Source: CAWDCV01 sp963728125 (GTDB lineage Bacteria > Actinomycetota > Actinomycetes > CAWDCV01). Taken from it: DNA of 64,000 bases. Below the pieces are notes generated by a model. The model was not told where the DNA came from and searched no databases. It was given only the letters and a program-made list of their open reading frames with translations. A program made the translations under genes and the position numbers. The stretch is taken from assembly GCA_963728125.1 (NCBI GenBank), contig CAVSIZ010000013.1, positions 372,001-436,000 on the forward strand, given 5' to 3'. Below are positions 41,456-48,067 of this stretch, one piece after another; positions within the stretch are counted from its first letter, which is position 1; every line of letters starts with the position of its first letter.

Positions 41456-43124
41456 TGGGTGGGGGCGGGCGCGGGTCAGCGGGTTCTGGGTCGTTGCGGT
41501 CGGGTCCCCGCTGTGTCGGTCGTGCCCCGACGGCCAGCGCTGCCTGCTCTTCTTCTTCCTCGTGGTGGTGGGTCTCTTCGAGGACGTGCACCGCCTCAGC
41601 GAAGACCGACTCGTGCTCCGCGGGCTTGCCGCGCATGCCGCCGATGCGCGCGGGCAGGACGCGCCGCAGGAGCGGCCACAGCAAGACGATGGCGACGATG
41701 ATGTACACCGCGATGGAGAACGGGGTGTTGACAAGGCCGCTCAGGTCACCCTGACTGGCCTGGAGCGCTAGCCTGCCCTGCCGTTCCGCTTCCGGGCCGA
41801 GGATGACCCCGATGATGGCCGGGACAATCGGGAGACCGAACCGCCGCATGACAAAGCCCAGCACTCCGACGATCAAGAGCAGGTAGAGGTCGAACGAGGA
41901 GCCGTTGACCGCGTACGCCCCCAGGCTGGCGAAGAACAAGATGCCGGCATAGAGGTACGGCCGGGGGATAAGCAGCAGCCTGGCCCAGACCGGTGCCAAC
42001 GGCAGGTTGAGCACGAGCAGGATCGTGTTGCCGATGAACAGACTGGCGAGCAAACCCCAGACGAGTTCGGGCTCGTTTTGCAGGAGCAGCGGACCTGGCT
42101 GGATGCCGTACTGGCGGAAGGCCGCGAGCAGGACAGCGGCGGTTGCCGTCACCGGGAGACCCAACGTCAGCAGCGGGACGAAGCCGCCGGCGGCCGACGC
42201 GTTGTTCGTTGCCTCCGGGCCAGCAACGCCCTCGATCGCACCCTTGCCGAAGTCCTCGGGATGCTTGGACAGCCGCTTTTCCGTCACGTACGACAGGAAG
42301 GTCGGGATCTCGGCCCCGCCGGCCGGGATCGCCCCGAACGGGAAACCGATCGTTGTCCCCCGCAGCCACGGTTTCCAGGACCGGGCCCAGTCCTCGCGAC
42401 CCATGGTGGCTCGACCCACCGGGATGACCTCGGCCGGACGACGACGCAAACGTGCCGCTACCCACAGCGCCTCGCCGACGGCGAACAAACCCACCGCCAC
42501 CACGATCAGGTCGATGCCGTCATTGAGCTCCGGAATGCCGAACGTCAATCGCTGCTGACCGCTGATGAGATCGATTCCCACCAGTCCGATGGTCAGTCCG
42601 AGCAGCAACGAGGCGTAGCCCCGAACGCGGGATGCGCCGAGCACCGACGTCACGGCAATGAAGGCCAGGACCATGATGGCGAAGTAGTCGGGAGCGCCCA
42701 CTTGGACGGCCAACTCGACGATCACCGGTGCCAGTAGCACCACGAGGAGGGTGCCGATGGTGCCGGCGACGAACGAGCCGATGGCTGCGGTGGCAAGCGC
42801 CTGCGACGCGCGCCCTCGCTTGGCCATCTGGTTGCCCTCGATCGCCGTCACGACGGAGGCGCTCTCGCCGGGCGTATTGAGCAGGATCGACGTCGTCGAC
42901 CCCCCGTACATGCCGCCGTAGTAGATGCCGCCGAACATGACGAAGGCACTGACGGGGTCCAGGTTGTACGTCACCGGGAGCAGCAGTGCGACGGCCATCG
43001 CTGGGCCGATCCCCGGCAACACACCGATGGCCGTGCCCAGCAGGACGCCGACGAATGCCCAGACGAGGTGCTGTGGTTGCAGCGCGATCGCGAAGCCGTT
43101 GAGGAGATCGGTGATCGCGTCCAT
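41451..43124 (-). CDS. tctA: tripartite tricarboxylate transporter, large membrane subunit TctA
   Basis: Polytopic permease subunit of 557 aa with about 11-12 hydrophobic segments. Family signatures include GVLLGTAIGVLPGIGPAMAV near the N-terminus, FGGIYYGGMYGGSTTSILLN and GEAGGS-like PEATNNASAAGGFVPLLTLG. ATG 43124 shares a base with the tctB stop (TGATG). The C-terminal 60 residues are unusual: HHHEEEEEQ followed by a Pro/Arg/Asp-rich tail ending PRPPPPK. It forms the import channel with TctB and takes substrate from the TctC lipoprotein. Confidence 0.93.
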   Translation of the reverse strand: MDAITDLLNGFAIALQPQHLVWAFVGVLLGTAIGVLPGIGPAMAVALLLPVTYNLDPVSAFVMFGGIYYGGMYGGSTTSILLNTPGESASVVTAIEGNQMAKRGRASQALATAAIGSFVAGTIGTLLVVLLAPVIVELAVQVGAPDYFAIMVLAFIAVTSVLGASRVRGYASLLLGLTIGLVGIDLISGQQRLTFGIPELNDGIDLIVVAVGLFAVGEALWVAARLRRRPAEVIPVGRATMGREDWARSWKPWLRGTTIGFPFGAIPAGGAEIPTFLSYVTEKRLSKHPEDFGKGAIEGVAGPEATNNASAAGGFVPLLTLGLPVTATAAVLLAAFRQYGIQPGPLLLQNEPELVWGLLASLFIGNTILLVLNLPLAPVWARLLLIPRPYLYAGILFFASLGAYAVNGSSFDLYLLLIVGVLGFVMRRFGLPIVPAIIGVILGPEAERQGRLALQASQGDLSGLVNTPFSIAVYIIVAIVLLWPLLRRVLPARIGGMRGKPAEHESVFAEAVHVLEETHHHEEEEEQAALAVGARPTQRGPDRNDPEPADPRPPPPK

Positions 43125-43663
43125 CACAGGATCCCGGTGAGTACGCCGACGGGCAGGTTGACCCCGAGACCGAGGTCGAACAGGTACCAGGAGCCGAAGG
43201 ACAGGACGATCGCGAGAATCGCGTCCCTGATCAGGTGACGACTGCCGAGCGCGAACGCGGCCAGGAAGAACAAGATGGCGCCGGAGATCGGCCATCCCAG
43301 CGTCTCGATGAGTAGTGCGTTCGCCAGGAACGCAACGGCGAGCAACCCCATCGTCATCCAGTCGCTGCGCTGGGACAGATCGACGTCCTCAGAACCCTCC
43401 GGCTCGCCACGTCCACCACGCAGGATGTTGACGCCCAGCATGATCGACACAAAGACCAGGAGGCCGCCGACGAGGAACGGCACGACCTTGGGACCGATGA
43501 CTCCGGTCTGGGCCAGGTTCTCCGAGATCCGGGTCCCACCGATGATGACGGCGAGCCCGAGCACGCAGAGGAAGGCGGCCACGCCGAGTTCGGCGCGGCC
43601 CCCTCTCTCCCGCAGGGCGAGTGCGTGCGGCTGCGCCGAGCCGTCAGGCGCCGCGCTGCTCAT
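43124..43663 (-). CDS. tctB: tripartite tricarboxylate transporter, small membrane subunit TctB
   Basis: Small membrane subunit of 179 aa with four hydrophobic segments (ELGVAAFLCVLGLAVIIGGT, VVPFLVGGLLVFVSIMLGVN, MTMGLLAVAFLANALLI, GWPISGAILFFLAAFALG). A hydrophilic stretch with GRGEPEGSEDVDLSQRSDW separates segments two and three. ATG 43663 overlaps the tctC stop (ATGA) and its stop overlaps tctA, the usual CBA order. Low sequence conservation is normal for TctB; the call rests on topology and position. Confidence 0.88.
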   Translation of the reverse strand: MSSAAPDGSAQPHALALRERGGRAELGVAAFLCVLGLAVIIGGTRISENLAQTGVIGPKVVPFLVGGLLVFVSIMLGVNILRGGRGEPEGSEDVDLSQRSDWMTMGLLAVAFLANALLIETLGWPISGAILFFLAAFALGSRHLIRDAILAIVLSFGSWYLFDLGLGVNLPVGVLTGIL

Positions 43664-44673
43664 GCCAGACCCAGTTCCTTCAGCACGTCGCCGACTCGCT
43701 GGTTCTCCGACTCCATGAACGAACCGAACTCGTCGCCGGTCATGAAGGCGTCAGTCCAGCCGTTCTCCTCGAGCGCGGCCTGCCACTCCTCGGACTCGTG
43801 CATCTGTGTCATGATCTCGACCCACTGCTCGGCTCGGGCGTCGTCAATCCCCGGAGGTGCTACGACACCGCGCCAGTTGGAGAAGACGAGATCGATGCCC
43901 TCTTCCTTGAGCGTCGGAGCGTCGACGCCCTCGGCGGGTTCCTCGCTCGTCACCGCAAGAATGCGCACGTCACCGGTCTTGGCCTGCTCGGCGACCTCAC
44001 CTACGCCCGTGGCACCGAACGCCACCTTGTTTCCCAGCAGTCCGGCGAGGAGCTCGCCGCCGCCGTCGTACGCCAGGTAGTTCACCGTCGTGGGATCCAC
44101 ACCGACCGCCTTGGCCAGCAGCATCGGCGTCAGGTAGTCGGGGCCACCGGGGGAGGATGCGCCACCAACGGTCACGCCGCCCGGATCGGCCTTCCATGCG
44201 GTCACGAGGTCATCCAGGGTTTGGTAGGGAGACGCGCCGGGAACGACGATCGCCTCGGCCTCCTCGATGAGACGCGCGACAGGCACCGTGTCGGACAGCG
44301 TGGCCGCGGCCTTGTTCGTATAGACGCTGCCGACCACGCCGAGTCCCATCTGCATGAGCAGGTCGGCGTCGCCCTCCTCGTTGACGACGCGCTGCAGACC
44401 AACCGTGCCGCCGGCGCCCTCGACGTTGGTCACCTCGACGTTGCTCGCTGCACCGGTGTCCTCGAGCACCTTTGCCCACGCTCGGGCTGTGACGTCGTAT
44501 CCGCTGCCCGGCGAGTTGGGGACCAGGACGGAGAGGTTCTCGACCGGACCGGCCTCCTCGCTCTCACCTGTTCCAGTCTCCCGGTCGGCCGTCGTGCCAC
44601 AGCCCGTTGCGAGGAGCACACCGAGTCCGATCGCGCCGATCGACGCCCGTGTCCACCACGTTCGCTGACCCAT
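43660..44673 (-). CDS. tctC: tripartite tricarboxylate transporter, substrate-binding lipoprotein TctC
   Basis: Extracytoplasmic solute-binding protein of 337 aa. ATG 44673 has AGAAGGGA upstream and gives a normal lipoprotein signal ending in the lipobox LLATGC; the ATG at 44700 would add nine residues. Bug/TctC-family features include LVPNSPGSGYDVTARAWAK, VEGAGGTVGLQRVV and GGASSPGGPDYLTPM. These proteins bind carboxylates such as citrate, tartrate or aromatic acids. It is the first gene of the minus-strand unit and is divergent from the sensor kinase. Confidence 0.92.
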   Translation of the reverse strand: MGQRTWWTRASIGAIGLGVLLATGCGTTADRETGTGESEEAGPVENLSVLVPNSPGSGYDVTARAWAKVLEDTGAASNVEVTNVEGAGGTVGLQRVVNEEGDADLLMQMGLGVVGSVYTNKAAATLSDTVPVARLIEEAEAIVVPGASPYQTLDDLVTAWKADPGGVTVGGASSPGGPDYLTPMLLAKAVGVDPTTVNYLAYDGGGELLAGLLGNKVAFGATGVGEVAEQAKTGDVRILAVTSEEPAEGVDAPTLKEEGIDLVFSNWRGVVAPPGIDDARAEQWVEIMTQMHESEEWQAALEENGWTDAFMTGDEFGSFMESENQRVGDVLKELGLA

Positions 44674-44759
44674 GGCTCTGGTCCCTTCTGTCGCGGTCAT
44701 ATGTCGCAGTCACGCATGCCGTATCCGAGTCCGGCAGGCGTCCATGGTGTTGACTGCAT

Positions 44760-44822
44760 GTGACGCGTGTCACTGTTCCGGCCGCAGTGACACTTGTGGT
44801 CCTTGTGGTCACGTGTGATCAC
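44760..44822. promoter_or_regulatory. palindrome-rich divergent operator region
   Basis: Between tctC and the sensor kinase are GTGAC-GCGT-GTCAC (44760-44773), GTGTCACTG/CAGTGACAC (44767-44775 and 44785-44793) and GTGATCAC (44815-44822). The shared GTGAC/GTCAC half-sites suggest binding of the adjacent CitB-type regulator. Confidence 0.55.
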
Positions 44823-44847
44823 GTTGACCAGCGCGAAGGAGCGCGCG

Positions 44848-46536
44848 GTGCGACAACGTCTCTCACGACAGCGGCTCTCGCTCACCGGGCAGCTGCTCGT
44901 CCTTCAGCTGGCCATCGTCGTGATCGTGGTGATCGGGGTTGTCTTCGTCACCCTCGCCCGCGAGACCGCACGCTTCCGCGACCTCGAGGGAAACCGGGCC
45001 ACCGCAGTCGCCGAAACGCTAGCGGCCTCCCGCATCACGCGCGACGCCATCGTCGTTCCTGACCTGCGTTCGGCACTCGACGCGCTGGCGGAGGGCGCGC
45101 GAAGCGCCTCGGGAGCCACCTACGTGGTCGTCGCGGACGCGAAGGGACGGATCGTCTCCGTTTCAGACCGTGCCGCCACCGCCGCTCACCTGGCGTCGAG
45201 TCCGGCGCTGATGGACGGCCGGGGCTGGCTCGGCACGGTCGACGACGGGGGCAGCTTCTCCGTCGTGGCGCACGCCCCAGTCTTGGCAGACGAGGAGACG
45301 GTGCTGCTCGGGGGAGCGCGGGTTGGCGACGTGATCGGCGCGGTCGCCGTCGGCCGGTCGGCACCCACACTGCTCGGCAGTCTGGCCGCAGCCGCACCGA
45401 CCTTGCTGACCTATCTGGGTGTCGCCGGCCTGGTGGGTGTTCTTGGCTCCGTGCTCGTCGCCCGGCGCGTCCGCCGACAGACGCTCGGCCTGGATCCCCA
45501 CGAGATCGTGGGTCTCGTCGAGCATCGCGAAGCGGTCCTGCACGCGATCCGCGAAGGCATCATCGCTCTCGACCTCCGACGCCGCGTCACCATTGTGAAC
45601 GACGAGGCGCTGCAGCTGCTGGGGCTACCGGTAGAGGCTGTCGGGCAACCGCTGGACGCTCTGCCTCTGGAGCCGGACCTCGTTGAGGCGTTGACGCACA
45701 CCACTGATCAACGCGATCAGGTGGTGCCCGTCGGCGGCAGGCTGCTGATTCTCAACAGCCTCCCGGTACACCAGCGCGGGCAGCGCATCGGAAGCGTCAC
45801 AACGCTGCGCGATCGCACCGAGCTCATGGCGCTGCAGCGAGAGCTCGACGTCACCCAGCACGCCACCGACACGCTGCGGGCGCAGGCCCACGAGTTCAGC
45901 AATCGGCTGCACACCATCTCAGGGCTGATCGAGCTCGAGGAGTTCACAGAGGTCGTCGCGTACGTGCAGCGCCTCGACGCCCGCAACTCGCGGTTCACCG
46001 ACGAGATCGTCGAACGAGTGGCCGATCCGGCCGTCGCCGCATTGCTCATCGCAAAGGGAACCCAGGCCGATGAGCGAGACGTACGCCTGATCATCTCGCC
46101 GGACACGCACCTCGGCCGGATCGACGAGGCGCTGTCCACCGACGTCGCGACCGTCGTCGGCAACCTCATCGACAATGCCTTCGACGCTGTCGCCGGTGTC
46201 GACGACGATCGCCAGGTGGACGTTCAGGTAGTCGACAACGCCGCTGGCGTACGGATCGTGATCCGCGACAATGGCTGCGGCATCGCTGCCGATGCGCTCG
46301 ACAACGTGTTTCAGCGCGGCTTTTCGACCAAGGATCCACGCGCCGATACGGCGGGACAGCGCGGCATCGGACTGTCGCTGGTCCGCCTCGTTTGCCGACG
46401 GCGTGGTGGCACCATCTCGGTGCACAACGACGGGGGAGCAGTGTTCACCGCGACGCTGCCGGCGCAGCACGATCACCCCTCCGAGCAGCCCGGTTTGCTC
46501 CGTGTCGACGCGCACCCGGCCGGGGCGCCGCAATGA
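44848..46536 (+). CDS. CitA/DcuS-like sensor histidine kinase
   Basis: Membrane sensor of 562 aa from GTG 44848 (AAGGAG 7 nt upstream). TM1 (LLVLQLAIVVIVVIGVVFVT) and TM2 (TLLTYLGVAGLVGVLGSVLVA) flank an extracytoplasmic PAS-like domain of about 145 residues. A cytoplasmic PAS follows (REGIIALDLRRRVTIVN). The kinase core has QAHEFSNRLHTISGL with the phospho-His, NLIDNAFDAV (N box), DNGCGIA and GQRGIGLSLVRLV. The family senses di- and tricarboxylates. Divergence from tctCBA suggests it controls that transporter. Confidence 0.9.
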   Translation: MRQRLSRQRLSLTGQLLVLQLAIVVIVVIGVVFVTLARETARFRDLEGNRATAVAETLAASRITRDAIVVPDLRSALDALAEGARSASGATYVVVADAKGRIVSVSDRAATAAHLASSPALMDGRGWLGTVDDGGSFSVVAHAPVLADEETVLLGGARVGDVIGAVAVGRSAPTLLGSLAAAAPTLLTYLGVAGLVGVLGSVLVARRVRRQTLGLDPHEIVGLVEHREAVLHAIREGIIALDLRRRVTIVNDEALQLLGLPVEAVGQPLDALPLEPDLVEALTHTTDQRDQVVPVGGRLLILNSLPVHQRGQRIGSVTTLRDRTELMALQRELDVTQHATDTLRAQAHEFSNRLHTISGLIELEEFTEVVAYVQRLDARNSRFTDEIVERVADPAVAALLIAKGTQADERDVRLIISPDTHLGRIDEALSTDVATVVGNLIDNAFDAVAGVDDDRQVDVQVVDNAAGVRIVIRDNGCGIAADALDNVFQRGFSTKDPRADTAGQRGIGLSLVRLVCRRRGGTISVHNDGGAVFTATLPAQHDHPSEQPGLLRVDAHPAGAPQ

Positions 46537-47228
46537 CCGATTCACCCATTCGCGTGCTCGTCGTCGACGACGACTTCATGGTGGCCCGCGTGCACGCGGG
46601 CTTCGTGAATCGCATCACCGGCTTCACCGCGGTGGGGATGGCCCACACCGGTGGCGCCGCTCTCCAGGCCGTAGAGGAACTCGCCCCGGACCTGGTCCTC
46701 CTCGACATCTACCTGCCGGACATCACCGGCCTCGACGTGCTCCATCGACTGCGTTCGACGGCACCGGACGTCGACGTCCTCGTCGTGAGCGCGGCCCGCG
46801 ACATCGAGAGCGTGCAGCAGGCAATGCGGGGCGGGGTCGTGCACTACCTCGTCAAGCCGTTCGATGCCGACAGCCTGCGGCAGCGGCTGGAGGAGTACGC
46901 GAGCCAGCGGCATCGGCTAACCCAACTGACCGAAGCGCGGCAGGAGGACCTCGACACGCTCTTCGGCGCCACGGCTGGGTCCGTCCGGATCGCTATGCCC
47001 AAGGGCCTGACCGCAGAGACAGCGGAGCTGGTGCGCACGACACTTGTCACGTCCGGGTCCCAAGGACTCTCGGCCACCGAGTGCGCCGAGGCGACCGGGT
47101 TGGCCCGCGTCAGCGCGCGGCGCTATCTGGAGTTCTTCGTCGACGCCGGCCGCGCCGACGTGCGGCCGAGGTACGGCGCCACCGGCCGGCCTGAGCGGCG
47201 GTTTCGCTGGCGCGGCGATCTCGATTGA
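46533..47228 (+). CDS. CitB/DcuR-like response regulator
   Basis: Regulator of 231 aa. The receiver domain has the acidic pocket VVDDDF and phospho-acceptor Asp58 in LVLLDIYLPDITGLD, with Lys in YLVKPFD. A linker leads to a C-terminal helix-turn-helix (LSATECAEATGLARVSARRY) ending in a wing-like FVDAGRADVRPRYGATG, as in CitB/DcuR/DctR. ATG 46533 overlaps the kinase stop (ATGA). It probably binds the GTGAC/GTCAC palindromes upstream of the operon and activates tctCBA. Confidence 0.9.
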   Translation: MTDSPIRVLVVDDDFMVARVHAGFVNRITGFTAVGMAHTGGAALQAVEELAPDLVLLDIYLPDITGLDVLHRLRSTAPDVDVLVVSAARDIESVQQAMRGGVVHYLVKPFDADSLRQRLEEYASQRHRLTQLTEARQEDLDTLFGATAGSVRIAMPKGLTAETAELVRTTLVTSGSQGLSATECAEATGLARVSARRYLEFFVDAGRADVRPRYGATGRPERRFRWRGDLD

Positions 47229-47325
47229 CCGCGGGCCGGACGGCTGATCGGGCGGGAATGTCTGCCGGGTAGGGTCGGTGGATTCGCGCGAGGGGTAGTG
47301 CGCGACGTCTCGAGGGAGTCCCAGC

Positions 47326-47754
47326 ATGCTGAGCGGTGGGCAGGTCGCCGTCCTGATCGTGGCAGTGTTCTTCGCGATCCTGATGGCCCTCCTCGCCGCC
47401 TTCCTGATCTACCTGGCCTCGGTCCTGCGGCAGACGTCGCGGCTGGTCGAGACCATGTCTCGCGAGACGCTGCCGCTGCTCGAAGAGGCGGCGGCGACGG
47501 TCGCTGCGACCCAGGCACAGCTCGGCCGCGTCGACGAGGTCACGACCAACGTGCACGCCCTGGCGGCGAACGCGTCCGCCCTCGCCGAGCTGACAGCTGC
47601 AACGGTGGCCCGACCGATGGTGCGCGTCGCTGCCTTGAGCTACGGCGTGCGGCGGGCACTGTCCCCGGCTCGGCGGCATGACATCGAGCGCCAGGTTCGG
47701 GCCGAGGTGCGCGCGCAGCGGTCTGGACGGACGCTGCCCCACCGGGGAGTCTGA
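47326..47754 (+). CDS. DUF948 membrane protein
   Basis: Protein of 142 aa. One N-terminal helix (VAVLIVAVFFAILMALLAAFLIYLA, about 25 hydrophobic residues) is followed by a helical region resembling DUF948 (TLPLLEEAAATVAATQAQL, VDEVTTNVHALAANASALAE). GAGGGAG precedes ATG 47326, and TAGGGT at 47270-47275 may be its -10. With the next gene it forms the small pair found upstream of alaS in many actinobacteria. Function unknown. Confidence 0.8.
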   Translation: MLSGGQVAVLIVAVFFAILMALLAAFLIYLASVLRQTSRLVETMSRETLPLLEEAAATVAATQAQLGRVDEVTTNVHALAANASALAELTAATVARPMVRVAALSYGVRRALSPARRHDIERQVRAEVRAQRSGRTLPHRGV

Positions 47755-47755
47755 C

Positions 47756-48067
47756 GTGCGTCGGCTGTTCTGGATGACGGTCGGAGCGACCGTCGGGATC
47801 GTCGCGATGCGCAAGGCGACCCGTACCGTTCAAGCGATCTCACCCAGTGGCCTCGGGGAGCGGCTGACCACCCTCGGCATCACCGCGCGTGTGCTCGCCG
47901 ACGAGGTGCGCCTCGGCATGGCCGAGCGCGAGGCGGAGCTGCGCGGTGCGCTGAGTGTTCCTGCGCTGTCGTCGGCACAAGTGAGGCCGCAATTGACGAG
48001 TGGCACCGAGGGTTCCGTAGGTGCTGCGCGGCACGCGCTGCGCTCCGGCGAGGGTGGTGAGGTCTGA
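47756..48067 (+). CDS. small membrane-associated protein upstream of alaS
   Basis: Protein of 103 aa from GTG 47756, 1 nt after the DUF948 stop. A short hydrophobic N-terminus (RRLFWMTVGATVGIVAMRKA) is followed by an amphipathic helix (LADEVRLGMAEREAELRGAL) and a flexible tail. It matches the small protein that usually accompanies DUF948 before alaS. Its stop shares a base with the alaS ATG. Function unknown. Confidence 0.7.
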   Translation: MRRLFWMTVGATVGIVAMRKATRTVQAISPSGLGERLTTLGITARVLADEVRLGMAEREAELRGALSVPALSSAQVRPQLTSGTEGSVGAARHALRSGEGGEV

